Part shown: positions 19,135 to 29,305 of the stretch, in pieces | Layout: every line of letters starts with the position of its first letter | Position numbering within the stretch: position 1 is the stretch's first letter | Source: CAVQMC01 sp963713505 | GTDB lineage: Bacteria; Bacteroidota; Ignavibacteria; Ignavibacteriales; Ignavibacteriaceae | Reading direction: 5' to 3' | Assembly: GCA_963713505.1 (NCBI GenBank) | Contig: CAVQMC010000016.1 | Span: 24,832 to 88,831 of the forward strand | DNA: 64,000 nucleotides | The notes under the pieces: model-generated | What the model was told of the DNA's origin: nothing | The model's input: only the letters and a program-made list of their open reading frames with translations | Databases searched by the model: none | Program-made: the position numbers and the translations under genes

Positions 19135-19222
19135 AATTTTTTACTACCCCTGCTAAATAATTTTTAAAAATAGAATCTAAATGGGTAACCCTCAAAAGGA
19201 CACTTACAAATTTAATAAAATA

Positions 19223-20329
19223 TTACTTTTCTAAAATCATTTTTTGGGTTTTTGTAAATATTTTTGAATTTAAATTGCTTTCTTCAAAAATATTAATTTT
19301 ATAAAAATAAATTCCGCTTGACAAATTAGACGCATTAAACATCACCGAATGAATTCCTTTGTCTTGATCCTGATTTACAAGTTCAGCTATTTTTCTTCCC
19401 AATAAATCGTATACAGTTAATTTTACAAAACTTTTTTTAGCTAATGAATATTTTATAACTGTTGAAGGATTAAACGGATTTGGATAATTCTGATCTAAAG
19501 AATAATCAGAAACAATATTTTGATCTCCAGAAACTGAAGTTACCGGGTTATACATTGTTCTCAATAAACCAGGAATATAAAAACTTCCATAGCCAATAGA
19601 AGATAAGTCAACATTTGTAGAAGGCATATAATCTTTCACAATCCAGTTTGAGGGAGCTATCCAAACAGAATCTTTTGTTTGAAATAATTGAAATGTTATC
19701 GGCGGAAAAAATATATAACTAACTTTTAGTTTCAATAAAAATTTCTTACAGTTAAAATCTCCTATTTCCGTATGAACTGTTTCATCGTTCAATCTGCTAC
19801 CTATATATTCAAATCTTAACGGTATTGAATTTCCGCCCAAAGTAATAGATGTATCCTTACTAAAAATAGTATAATCTTGATTTACATTTGATGAAAATTT
19901 ATAAGCATCGTACCAGCCTCTGAATGAATTAAAGAAATCCAAAAAATTTAAAACAGAATCCAGACCGGTTGAATCCAGCACGCTAATTATTCCTGAAAAG
20001 CTTGAACCTTGTATATATTCATAACCGTCGGAATTTTCAAAATGATTATAAAGCGTATCTGTGTAAGGCAAAATGGGCAATATATTTTGACTGCCAATTT
20101 TCGATAGAACTATTTTAGCAGATTTTCCCATAAAATTATTTTCTGCGGCAAAAGAATCTGCTCTAAAAAAATTCAAATTTTCCATCGGGTTATTTAAAGA
20201 ATCTAAGGGTGAAACTTTATAATTCCATTTAAATCCTAAACTTGAGGGAAAATAATCACTTGCCTGCTGAGCAAATATTGAGATTGTAAAAATAAAAATG
20301 ATGCAGCTAATTTTCGTAAAAATCTTCAT
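19223..20329 (-). CDS. secreted protein with type IX sorting domain
   Basis: The protein has 368 residues: a signal peptide (MKIFTKISCIIFIFTISIFA), a central part of about 250 residues of unknown fold, and a C-terminal T9SS sorting domain. The sorting domain shows YPNPFNPST, VYDLLGRKIAELVN and SSGIYFYKI. In Bacteroidota this domain directs export across the outer membrane. The central region is rich in aromatic residues and beta strands, and resembles other uncharacterised FCB-group surface proteins. I recognise no enzyme motif. No T9SS machine gene is in this window. Confidence 0.85.
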   Translation of the reverse strand: MKIFTKISCIIFIFTISIFAQQASDYFPSSLGFKWNYKVSPLDSLNNPMENLNFFRADSFAAENNFMGKSAKIVLSKIGSQNILPILPYTDTLYNHFENSDGYEYIQGSSFSGIISVLDSTGLDSVLNFLDFFNSFRGWYDAYKFSSNVNQDYTIFSKDTSITLGGNSIPLRFEYIGSRLNDETVHTEIGDFNCKKFLLKLKVSYIFFPPITFQLFQTKDSVWIAPSNWIVKDYMPSTNVDLSSIGYGSFYIPGLLRTMYNPVTSVSGDQNIVSDYSLDQNYPNPFNPSTVIKYSLAKKSFVKLTVYDLLGRKIAELVNQDQDKGIHSVMFNASNLSSGIYFYKINIFEESNLNSKIFTKTQKMILEK

Positions 20330-20418
20330 TTAGCAATTCTTGATTATTATGAAAAAATGAGATTATAAAATTCAAAAAATTTGCACAATAAACAACTTAC
20401 TTTTTAATAAGGATGGAA

Positions 20419-20850
20419 TTATAAATATCTGTGGAGTTCAACTCTCAAATTACCGGAAAAATATGAGAAACTAAATTCAACATAATCCGGAATTACATTA
20501 TCAACGCTTATATAATTTCCGTCGTAATTTTGATCTAAAACTTTTGAATATAAAGATTGATATTTTGAGTTGAGAAGTTTAATCAAAACATAACCGGATT
20601 TATAGTTTGTAATTTTGAAATAAATACTGGTTGAGCCGTAATTAAAATCAGTTGCATCAATTACATTATATGAAACATTATCCGCTTCAATTGAAAAAAT
20701 ATAATTATTAAATGAATTGTTTTTAACCGGTTCATTAACATTTCCAACAGGATTATTAGGCGGAATTATTTCTTCCCTGCAGGAAGAAATGTTAAATAAT
20801 AGAAAGTAAAAAATGCAAAAAATAATATTTTGTAATTTTCTGCTTTTCAT
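20419..20850 (-). CDS. putative lipoprotein, function unknown
   Basis: This 143-residue protein has an N-terminal hydrophobic stretch ending in a lipobox (NISSC, with Cys 24 as the lipidation site), then a linker with PPNNPVGNVNEP, then a beta-rich domain. No family is recognised. It is on the same strand as the sorting-domain gene 89 bases downstream. The lipid anchor places it in the periplasm or outer membrane. Confidence 0.75.
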   Translation of the reverse strand: MKSRKLQNIIFCIFYFLLFNISSCREEIIPPNNPVGNVNEPVKNNSFNNYIFSIEADNVSYNVIDATDFNYGSTSIYFKITNYKSGYVLIKLLNSKYQSLYSKVLDQNYDGNYISVDNVIPDYVEFSFSYFSGNLRVELHRYL

Positions 20851-20996
20851 ATTATACGATAAATATTTATTAAATAAGGAGAAATTAGAGTAGTATTTAT
20901 TAAGAATATAATAGAGAATAAAACAACTTACAATACCACAAATTGAGGTATTTAACCGTTTATAATATTTAGGGAAACTTGGATTTTGGGTTGGAA

Positions 20997-21303
20997 TTAA
21001 ACTTCTTCAACTATAGAGCGGGCAGTGTGAATTTTACCCGACAAATTTTGCGGCATGTTCTTTTTGAAGCCGCGGCGACTGCATTTCAGAATATTCCTTA
21101 TATTTTTCAAACGAATCGCATTCGTATTGAACTACATAAGTAACTTCATTGTTTACATTGGATGGAATTAAAACTTTAAATATTTTATAACTATTAAAAT
21201 ATCCGGTTTTTAAAACATTTGGAATATGAACATTTTTCATCCAATCAAGCCATTCCGATTCAACTTCAATTTTAACACTTATATTTACTGAATAGAAAAC
21301 CAT
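20997..21303 (-). CDS. DUF4286-family protein (one frameshift)
   Basis: The N-terminal 90 residues (VFYSVNISVKIEVESEWLDWM, VHIPNVLKTGYF, SPRLQKEHAAKFVG) match DUF4286, a small Bacteroidota family of unknown function with a dimeric alpha-beta barrel look. In the family the protein continues past FVG. Here the frame meets a stop, but reading on one base later gives KIHTARSIVEEV and a TAA at 20997, exactly the usual ending. The extra base is in the CCC run near 21037. The start could be 21303 or 21309, since both begin with Met. The gene stands alone. Confidence 0.8.
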
Positions 21304-21453
21304 TTTCAAACACTAATACTTTACTATTTTATTTATCTTAATCTGAAGAAAGAAAATTAAAGTGTAAATATAATTGAACTAAAGCAGTAAACCAATAATA
21401 AATAACAATTTTATAAATAATAAATTCTAAAAACCCCAAAATCTATATTTATA

Positions 21454-21484
21454 TTGAAATACAGCAATTATAATAATAACTTTG
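21454..21484 (+). promoter_or_regulatory. possible Bacteroidota-type promoter before the M23 gene
   Basis: TAACTTTG at 21477-21484 fits the -7 box TAnnTTTG known in Bacteroidota. A TTG at 21454-21456 is 20 bases upstream, near the usual 19-base spacing to the -33 box. Transcription would begin about 30 bases before the ATG. This is a pattern match only. Confidence 0.4.
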
Positions 21485-21520
21485 TATGTATGGTGTTTTA
21501 AAAAGTTGTAACCGGAGCTG

Positions 21521-22819
21521 ATGTCGAAAAATAGAAAAACAAATATATTCCTTTTTTTCTTTTACATTTTTGCTGCGGTATTAATTGCTTATTCAATTTT
21601 CAGCAATGATGAAAACAATAATGAACTAGCTGCAGCTACAGAAACTCCGCCAAAAGTTACACCAGTAAAACTCAATCAATTCGGATTAAATGTTGATTCT
21701 CTTATTTCCGATCAGAATCAAATAAAACGTAATCAAACTTTATCGGATTTATTAATTAAGTATAATTTGAATAGCAGCACAATTAATTCTATTGCATCCA
21801 AATCTAAAAGTATTTTTGATGTTAAGAAAAATTGATTCCGGCAAACCTTATTTTGCTTATCTAAAACCTGACAGCATAAATAAACTGGTTTACTTTGTAT
21901 ATGAACAAAATCCTATTGATTATGTAGTTTTTGATCTTTCAGATTCCATAAATATTTATAAAGGCCAAAAAGAAGTTACATTAAAACGTAAAACTGTAAC
22001 CGGAAAAATAAATCAATCGCTTTATGTTGCAATTACTAAAAAAGAAGCTGATCCGGAACTGGTTGAAAAATTATCTGAAGTTTTTGCATGGCAGATAGAT
22101 TTTTATCATATACAAAAAGGAGATAATTTTAAAGTAATTTATAATGAGAAATATGTTGATGATAAATCAATTGGAGTTGAGGATATAATCGGTGCATATT
22201 TTAATTATTCCGGTGATGAATTTTATGCTATCGAATTTGATGAAGGAAACGGCAATCAGTATTTTGATGAAAACGGAAACAGTCTTAGAAAAGCATTTCT
22301 TAAAGCTCCTTTAAAATTTTCAAGAATAAGCTCCAGATATACTAAGCATAGATATCATCCGATTTTAAAAAGGATGGAACCGCACTTAGGTACTGATTAT
22401 GCAGCGCCAACCAGGTACACCAATTCATACTGTTGGCGATGGTGTTGTAATAGCTGCAACTTATTCCAGATATAACGGAAACTTTGTTAAAGTCACGGCA
22501 TAATTCAATTTATACAACTCAATATCTGCACATGTCTAAAATTGCCAAAGGTATAAGACCGGGAGTTAAAGTAAAGCAAGGCGATGTAATAGGATTTGTA
22601 GGAAGTACCGGTTTGGCTACCGGTCCGCATCTTTGTTTTAGATTTTGGAAAAACGGCAGGCAGGTTGATCCTCTAAAAGAAAAAATTCCTCCTTCAAAAC
22701 CAGTTAAAAAAGAATTAATGAATGATTTTATGGCTAAAAAAGATAAAGTAATTAAAGAATTAAATAATTTAAAAATTAAAGTTGTTCCCGACTCATTAAA
22801 TTTAGCTGCAAATAATTAA
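21521..22819 (+). CDS. M23-family zinc endopeptidase, membrane-anchored (three frameshifts)
   Basis: M23 peptidases cut peptide cross-links in peptidoglycan. After repair the protein has about 430 residues: one membrane anchor (about 8-26), a LysM-like or coiled region, an OapA/NlpD-type middle domain and a C-terminal M23 domain. Zinc ligands include the H and D of PHLGTDYAAP. The usual HxH pair near the end reads GPHLCFRFWKNG, an HxC variant that, as far as I know, is frequent in Bacteroidota homologues. Breaks near 21828, 22411 and 22494 each vanish on removing one base. It is followed by gatB in the same direction. Confidence 0.87.
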
Positions 22820-22908
22820 ACTTTTTATTTTTTCTTCTGCATTTCATTAAAAATTATTTTATGTTTTTCGTTTTTAAACTTTTAATAAAGTGATTATATT
22901 TTTGCACA

Positions 22909-24363
22909 ATGAATAATAATTATGAAGCAGTTATAGGTTTAGAAGTTCATGCACAATTGCTTACCGAATCAAAAGCATTTTGCGGTTGCTCAACAAAATT
23001 CGGCAATTCACCAAATTCAAATGTTTGTCCGGTTTGTTTAGGGCATCCTGGAGTTCTGCCTGTTTTAAATAAAAAAGTTGTTGATTTTGCAATACTTATG
23101 GGACTTGCAACAAACTGCAGAATAAACTATCAATCAAATTTTGCAAGAAAAAATTATTTTTATCCTGATCTTCCCAAAGGATATCAAATATCTCAGTATG
23201 AAAATCCAATTTGCGAAAATGGTTTTATTGAATTAAAAATTGATAATAAAATTTCCAAAAAGATCAGAATAAAAAGAATTCATATGGAAGAAGATGCCGG
23301 CAAATCAATTCATGATTCCGGCTATGAAACTTTAATTGATCTAAACAGGTGCGGAGTTCCGTTAATTGAAATTGTAAGCGAACCGGACATCAGTACAACT
23401 GAAGAAGCAAATTTATATTTGAATAAGCTAAGACAAATTTTAAGATACTTGAATATCTGTGACGGAAATATGGAAGAAGGTTCATTTAGATGTGATGCAA
23501 ATATTTCTGTTAGAAAAAAAGGTGAAAACATTTTAGGAGTAAAGACAGAAGTAAAAAATATGAACTCCTTTAAAAATGTGGAAAAAGCAATCGGATTTGA
23601 AATTGAAAGGCAGCTTGATTTAATTGAAGATGGCGAAAAAATAATACAGCAAACTTTACTTTGGAATGCTGATTTAAATAAAGCAATTCCAATGAGAAGT
23701 AAAGAGGAAGCTCATGATTACAGATATTTTCCGGAACCCGATCTTTTACCTGTTTTGGTAGATGAAAACTGGGAAAACGAAATTGCAGAAAAATTACCCG
23801 AATTACCGGATAAAAAATTAAATAGGTTCATTACTGATTTCAATCTGCCGGAATACGATGCAGAAATATTAACATTAAATAAAGAAATTGCAGATTATTA
23901 TGAAGAAATTGTAAAAGAAACAAGTGATTATAAATCTGCAAGTAATTGGGTTATGGTTGAAGTTCTGAAAATACTAAATCAAGAAAAAATTAATATTAAA
24001 GAATTTGCTATTCCCCCCAAAAGAATTGCTCAGTTAATAAATATTGTAAACAAAGGAATAATCAGCGGAAAAATAGCAAAAGAAATTTTTCCAATTATGC
24101 TAAAAGAGGATAAAACTCCTTTGGAAATTGTAAAAGTTAGAGGACTAGCTCAAATAAGTGATTTAGACCAAATCGAAAAAATAATAGACAAATTATTTGC
24201 TAATTTTAATAAACAGGTTGAAGAATACTTAAACGGCAAAGATAAAGTGCTGGGATTTCTTGTAGGACAAATAATGAAGGAAACTCAGGGTAAAGCAAAT
24301 CCGCAAATTGTTAATAAAATATTGAAAGAAAAGCTTGCAAAGATTAAGAATGGGACGAAATAA
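22909..24363 (+). CDS. gatB: aspartyl/glutamyl-tRNA amidotransferase subunit B
   Basis: GatB activates and amidates misacylated Glu-tRNA(Gln) or Asp-tRNA(Asn) as part of GatCAB. The 484-residue protein has the GLEVHAQL start, the zinc-binding Cys cluster (CGCS...CPVC), EDAGKSIHD and the helical plus YqeY tail domain (KANPQIVNKILKEKL). The length is normal and the frame is intact. TATTTTTG (22897-22904) ends four bases before the ATG and could serve as a Bacteroidota promoter box, which would leave a very short leader. gatA and gatC are not in the window. Confidence 0.97.
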   Translation: MNNNYEAVIGLEVHAQLLTESKAFCGCSTKFGNSPNSNVCPVCLGHPGVLPVLNKKVVDFAILMGLATNCRINYQSNFARKNYFYPDLPKGYQISQYENPICENGFIELKIDNKISKKIRIKRIHMEEDAGKSIHDSGYETLIDLNRCGVPLIEIVSEPDISTTEEANLYLNKLRQILRYLNICDGNMEEGSFRCDANISVRKKGENILGVKTEVKNMNSFKNVEKAIGFEIERQLDLIEDGEKIIQQTLLWNADLNKAIPMRSKEEAHDYRYFPEPDLLPVLVDENWENEIAEKLPELPDKKLNRFITDFNLPEYDAEILTLNKEIADYYEEIVKETSDYKSASNWVMVEVLKILNQEKINIKEFAIPPKRIAQLINIVNKGIISGKIAKEIFPIMLKEDKTPLEIVKVRGLAQISDLDQIEKIIDKLFANFNKQVEEYLNGKDKVLGFLVGQIMKETQGKANPQIVNKILKEKLAKIKNGTK

Positions 24364-24438
24364 GTAATTCAACTTATCATATATTTATACTATTTTCTAA
24401 AAGTCAATTTATTTCATTATTAATTACCGGAGAAAAAA

Positions 24439-25374
24439 TTGTCATTCAAAGAAGGTCTTAAAAAATTTATAGGCATTAAACCAATAGAGGAAGAAAAGAA
24501 ACCTAAAACTCCGAAAGAAAAAGCAAAAGATTTTATACAACAATTATTATTTGCAGCAGTTGCAGCTTTTTTAATAATTACATTTATAATTCAAAATACT
24601 AGGATACCAACCGGTTCAATGGAAAATACAATTTTAGTCGGAGATTTCGTTTTGGTAAATAAATTTATATACGGATCTTCTTCTCCAAGATTTATTCCTT
24701 TAACCGATATAGAGATCCCTTATTTTACATTACCAGCGGTTAGAGAACCAAGGCGTAAAGATATAGTTGTGTTTGAATTTCCGGGAATGCGTGATAGAAT
24801 TGAACCGGCAGATCCGGGTGTAAATTATGTGAAACGATGTATTGGTATTCCTGGGGATACAATTCAAGTTATAAATAAAGTTGTTTATGTAAACGGCAAA
24901 CAATTCTGGATTCCCTCGCACATTAAATATATGAGTCCGTATATAAAACCTAAAAGTTATATTGAACCGAGAATTTTCCCCAAGGGAATGCCGTGGAATG
25001 AAGATAATTACGGTCCTTTAATTATTCCCAAAAAAGGATACACAATCAAATTAACTTTGGATAATGTTGAAAGATGGAGAACAACAATTGACCGCGAGTA
25101 CGGCAAAAGAGTTGTAACAATAAAAGGTAATCATGTCGAAATAGAGGGTCAGCCGGTAACATCTTATACTTTTAAGAAAAATTATTATTTTATGATGGGT
25201 GATAACAGAGATGACAGTTTGGACAGCCGGTTTTGGGGATTTGTACCTAGAGACAGAATAGTCGGTGAAGCATTTATTACTTTGTTCTCATGGGATAGAA
25301 ATATTCCGTTTTCGGATTTATTCAGATTGCTTGGATCTATTAGATTAGACAGGGTTTTGAAATTACTTAATTAA
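24439..25374 (+). CDS. lepB: signal peptidase I
   Basis: LepB removes signal peptides from exported proteins at the inner membrane. The 311-residue protein has one membrane segment at about 35-52, the nucleophile Ser60 in TGSMENT, the general base Lys132 in YVKRCIGIPGD, and the box MMGDNRDDSLDSR, all diagnostic. The start is a TTG at 24439 with CCGGAG eight bases upstream. No ATG is available in frame before the conserved domain. It is followed by a strong terminator at 25401-25446. Confidence 0.95.
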   Translation: MSFKEGLKKFIGIKPIEEEKKPKTPKEKAKDFIQQLLFAAVAAFLIITFIIQNTRIPTGSMENTILVGDFVLVNKFIYGSSSPRFIPLTDIEIPYFTLPAVREPRRKDIVVFEFPGMRDRIEPADPGVNYVKRCIGIPGDTIQVINKVVYVNGKQFWIPSHIKYMSPYIKPKSYIEPRIFPKGMPWNEDNYGPLIIPKKGYTIKLTLDNVERWRTTIDREYGKRVVTIKGNHVEIEGQPVTSYTFKKNYYFMMGDNRDDSLDSRFWGFVPRDRIVGEAFITLFSWDRNIPFSDLFRLLGSIRLDRVLKLLN

Positions 25375-25400
25375 AGATTATAAAAATTATTTTTATTTAT

Positions 25401-25446
25401 GAAGACATCATTTTACGTAAAGGTGAAATGATGTCTTCTTTTTTTT
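25401..25446 (+). terminator. intrinsic terminator after lepB
   Basis: The 13-base arms GAAGACATCATTT and AAATGATGTCTTC pair perfectly around a 12-base loop and are followed by eight T. It lies 27 bases after the lepB stop and separates it from the M16 genes. Confidence 0.92.
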
Positions 25447-25614
25447 CAAATATTACAAAATAATTTTATTTCTTCGTGTTGTTGATCTTTCTACAAACTT
25501 TTCGTATTTCGTTTTTACAATGCCCGGCCTAATCTTTTTTGCTTATTTAATTCATCAATATTAAACAATGAAAGTTTTTATATATTAGTTATTAAATAAT
25601 GAAGCATTTTAACT

Positions 25615-26877
25615 ATGAACTATCTCGATATTAATTACAAAAAATATAAACTGAAAAACGGACTTGAAGTCATCCTTCATCAAAATAATGAACTTCCTTT
25701 AACCGCTGTAAATATTTGGTATAAAGTAGGTTCTGCAAATGAGATAAAAGGTAAAACAGGACTTGCGCATTTATTTGAACATATGATGTTTCAAGGTTCG
25801 GAAAATGTTCCGAAAGAAATGCATTTCCGGCATATTCAAGAATCCGGCGGAAGTTTAAACGGTTCCACAAGTTTTGATAGAACTAATTTTTATGAAAAAG
25901 TTCCTTCCAATTTTCTCGAACTTGCACTTTGGCTGGAATCGGATAGAATGGGTTATTTTCTACCGGCTTTAACAAAAGAAAAACTACAGAATCAAATTGA
26001 CGTTGTAAGCAATGAAAGATTAGAAAGATATGATAATCAGCCTTATGGTTTAGCCTGGGAAATTGTTTTATCAAATTTATATCCAGATAAACATCCTTAT
26101 AACTGGTCAACCATAGGTTCGTTAGCAGACATTAAAGGTTTTACCATAGATGATGTTTCGAATTTCTTTTCAAAATATTACTCCCCTTCCAATGCAGCTT
26201 TAGTAATTGCAGGTGATATCAATATAGATTCTGTAAATGAGTTGGTTGAAAAATATTTTGCGGAAATTCCGGGAAATAAAATTACTAATGGAATTCAAAT
26301 ACCTTCATTTGATTTAAATGAAAACATTATAATAAACCGTAAAGAAAATGTTCAGCTCGACAGAATTTATTTTGCATGGAAAACCGTAAAAGCATTTGAT
26401 AAAGATGATGCTTCGCTGGATATTTTAACAGATATTTTATCGGGTTCAAAAAATTCCAGATTATATAAATCTCTGGTTTTTGAAAAAGAACTGGCTCAGG
26501 ATGTTACTGCTTTTCAGTTTTCCGGCAAATATGACGGACATTTTATGTTAATTGCAACAGCAAAACAAAATGTAAATCTTAATGAAATAAAAAAAGAAAT
26601 TTTTATTGAACTTGAAAAAATTATTTCTAATGGAATTGAAGAAATTGAAATGCAAAAATCAATTAATGGAATTAAATCAAGTTTTATTTATTCTTTACAG
26701 AATTTGGATACATTAGCCGATAGGCTTAATTCCTACAATTTCTTCTTAGGAAATCCAAACTCTTTTAATTTTGATTTAAATAGATATGAAAGTGTGAGTA
26801 TAGAAAATATAAAAACAACTTTAACTGAATTATTAAACAAAAATTATTTGGAACTACGTATTTCACCAAATAATTAA
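25615..26877 (+). CDS. M16-family zinc peptidase, catalytic subunit
   Basis: The M16 family includes pitrilysin and mitochondrial processing peptidase. The 420-residue protein has the inverted zinc motif HLFEH at 52-56 and the distal glutamate in VVSNERLERYDNQPYG (about 131). Two M16 domains of about 200 residues follow one another. There is no signal peptide. It lies 12 bases before a second M16 gene that lacks the zinc motif, so the pair likely forms a heterodimer with one active partner. The substrate is unknown. Confidence 0.92.
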   Translation: MNYLDINYKKYKLKNGLEVILHQNNELPLTAVNIWYKVGSANEIKGKTGLAHLFEHMMFQGSENVPKEMHFRHIQESGGSLNGSTSFDRTNFYEKVPSNFLELALWLESDRMGYFLPALTKEKLQNQIDVVSNERLERYDNQPYGLAWEIVLSNLYPDKHPYNWSTIGSLADIKGFTIDDVSNFFSKYYSPSNAALVIAGDINIDSVNELVEKYFAEIPGNKITNGIQIPSFDLNENIIINRKENVQLDRIYFAWKTVKAFDKDDASLDILTDILSGSKNSRLYKSLVFEKELAQDVTAFQFSGKYDGHFMLIATAKQNVNLNEIKKEIFIELEKIISNGIEEIEMQKSINGIKSSFIYSLQNLDTLADRLNSYNFFLGNPNSFNFDLNRYESVSIENIKTTLTELLNKNYLELRISPNN

Positions 26878-26889
26878 TTTGAAATTTTT

Positions 26890-28254
26890 ATGATAATTAA
26901 CAGAAAATTAAAACCAAATCCCCAAAAAGAAATTTTATTTAAACTCCCGGAAATTGAAGAGTTTAATTTAAGAAATGGATTAAAAATTCTTTTTGTAAAT
27001 AAAAACAGTCTTCCGATTGTCAGATTCAATCTGGTTGTAAATTCCGGAAGTAAAGTTGATGAACAAAATAAAAAAGGATTATCAAATTTATTCGGTATGA
27101 TGCTGGATGAAGGAGCAGGGCAATATAATGCTTTGGAATTAAGCGATGAATTTGATGCATTGGGAACATCATTTAATATCAGTACTTCGCAAGACAGTAC
27201 TTATGCTTCCATGCAGACTTTAAAAGAAAATTTAAAGAGATCAGTTGAATTGTTCAGTTTAGTATTAACAAAACCTAAACTAGCAGAAGATGATTTTGAA
27301 AGAGAAAAAAGAAAAGTTTTAACCAGACTGCTTCAAATTCAGGATGAACCGGATGAAATTGCCGATAATGTTTTTGAAAAAATTATTTTCGGAAAAAATA
27401 ATCCTTATACAAACCCGACTATCGGTTTAGAAAAAGACATAAGCAAAATTTCTATAAATGATGTAAGAAAATTTTATAATAATTTTTTCCAGCCCGATAA
27501 TGCTGCTTTGATTGTAGTGGGAGATTCAAATAAAAATGAACTTCTAAATTTATTAAATGAAAATTTAAATGATTGGTCGAAAGGAGAAAATGTTAATTTT
27601 GAATACAAAAAAGCCGAAGTACAAAGATCTAAATTTATTGTTGTCCATAAAGAAAATACTGTTCAAAGTGAAATTAGAGCCGGACATTTAACTTCAAAAC
27701 GAAACGAAAAAGATTTTTATTCAAAATTACTTTTAAATACAATTTTCGGCGGACAATTCTCATCCAGAATAAATCTTAAACTCCGCGAAGATAAAGGATA
27801 TACTTACGGCGCATTTACAAAATTTACTTATTACATGGATGATGCTTATTTCTATTTATCTACTTCAGTTGGAATTGAAAATACAGGTAATACAATTAAA
27901 GAAATTTTGTACGAATTAAACAAAATTCAGGATGGAGTTATAAGAGAAGAATTAGATTTTGCAAAGTCATCAATTATAAGAAAATTTCCTTCCGGTTTTG
28001 AAACGTACGGACAAATAGCTGCAAACTTAACCGGTAAAGTTATTTATTCTCTTCCCGATAAGTACTTCAATAATTATTTGGATAGAATTAAAAACACAAC
28101 CATTGAAGATATTAATATTTCAGCACAAAAAAATATTTTTCCGGATAAAATGGTTTATGTAATAGTCGGAGATAAAACCAAAATAATTCCGCAATTAAAG
28201 GAACTAGGAATTAAAGAAATTGAAGAAGTTAATAATAACGGTGATCCGGTTTAA
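26890..28254 (+). CDS. M16-family peptidase, inactive partner
   Basis: The 454-residue protein has the M16 fold (NLRNGLKILFVNKNSLPIV, FGGQFSSRINLKLREDKGYTYGA), but at the place of the zinc site it reads LSNLFGMMLDEGAG, with no HxxEH. In paired M16 systems the partner without the zinc site helps to bind substrate. It follows the catalytic gene at once and must be co-transcribed. It overlaps by four bases the convergent gene on the minus strand. No signal peptide is seen. Confidence 0.9.
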   Translation: MIINRKLKPNPQKEILFKLPEIEEFNLRNGLKILFVNKNSLPIVRFNLVVNSGSKVDEQNKKGLSNLFGMMLDEGAGQYNALELSDEFDALGTSFNISTSQDSTYASMQTLKENLKRSVELFSLVLTKPKLAEDDFEREKRKVLTRLLQIQDEPDEIADNVFEKIIFGKNNPYTNPTIGLEKDISKISINDVRKFYNNFFQPDNAALIVVGDSNKNELLNLLNENLNDWSKGENVNFEYKKAEVQRSKFIVVHKENTVQSEIRAGHLTSKRNEKDFYSKLLLNTIFGGQFSSRINLKLREDKGYTYGAFTKFTYYMDDAYFYLSTSVGIENTGNTIKEILYELNKIQDGVIREELDFAKSSIIRKFPSGFETYGQIAANLTGKVIYSLPDKYFNNYLDRIKNTTIEDINISAQKNIFPDKMVYVIVGDKTKIIPQLKELGIKEIEEVNNNGDPV

Positions 28255-29284
28255 TAGTTTGAATTTTCAGTGAAAATAATCTGTGATGGATTTATAAATT
28301 TGTAACCGGTTTTTCTGTATTTAATTATTAAAGGTTGAATTTTATAATAGTCTTCTGCAGAAATTAAAACTAATCTTTTTCTATTCCCTTCCAAATTTTC
28401 CATGTAACTGTTAAAATTAGATTCAAGAATTTTATCGCTGCTTCCATTGATTTTTCGAATAGAATTTACCGGAATTAATTTAATATTTCTTTTTGTTAAC
28501 TCATTCATAATTATATTTTTCACAGAAGAATTAAAGATATCCGATTTTTCATCTTCAAAAAAGCAAATAGCTTTTTTATAGTTATAAATAATTGACCGCA
28601 TTGAAAGTTCATTCTTATTCTTACTAAAACTTTCTCTTAATTTAAAATCCAGATCGGAAATATCATCATTCAATAAAACGGCATATTCTTTTCTGTTTTT
28701 ATTTAAAACATTAATTAATTTTTCCGAAGATTTGGATGGAATTATTATAACTGCAAATGGTTCGGAAGATTTTAACAAAACAGAATCTTCATCCGAGCTC
28801 AAGAGAATTAAAATCCGTCAGCATAAATCCAACATCAACTGTTTTCCTTTTTATTTGATCATCGTACTCAAAATCAGCAGTTAATTTTAAATTGCTTCCC
28901 GAATAAATATTAATTTTATTTTTTCCATTAATTTTTAATTCTTTATTTTGAATAACAACATCATTCGAATCAAACTGCTCATTTATTTCATCTAATACAA
29001 TTGGTATTGGCAAATCAGAAGGGACTTTTATTCTGTAAGCATATTTTAACGAATCCGGTTCGTTTTTTCCAATTTTAAGTGAGGTTATCCAATCAGCTTC
29101 TAAAGCCTAACTTAAATAAAGCTGATTGAAAATTTTCATTAATAGTTTTAGAGAAAATTTCCTTTTTACTTTTCGGAATTTCCGAATGATAAATTCTTCC
29201 AATAATTATATTTACAATTAAAAAAAAGACTGCAATTCCAAAAAGAATTTGAACTAATCTTCTTTTATCTCCGGTTATTTTCAT
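28251..29284 (-). CDS. membrane-anchored protein, possibly divergent polysaccharide deacetylase-like (two frameshifts)
   Basis: After repair the protein has about 343 residues. It starts with an N-terminal anchor (VQILFGIAVFFLIVNIIIG) and a linker, followed by a C-terminal domain of about 200 residues with alternating beta strands (AVIIIPSKSSEKLINVLNKN, AVLLNDDISDLDF, RLVLISAEDYYKIQ). The order of strands and the DxxxL/D-rich loops faintly recall the divergent polysaccharide deacetylase family (DUF610-like), but no catalytic motif is visible, so this is a guess. The frame breaks near 29103 and near 28802, and one base removed at each joins GF to EADWITSLK and DFNSL to SSDEDSVLL. It precedes no gene in the same direction and overlaps the M16 stop. 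Confidence 0.6.
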
Positions 29285-29305
29285 TAATTAAATTAAAGGA
29301 AAAAT

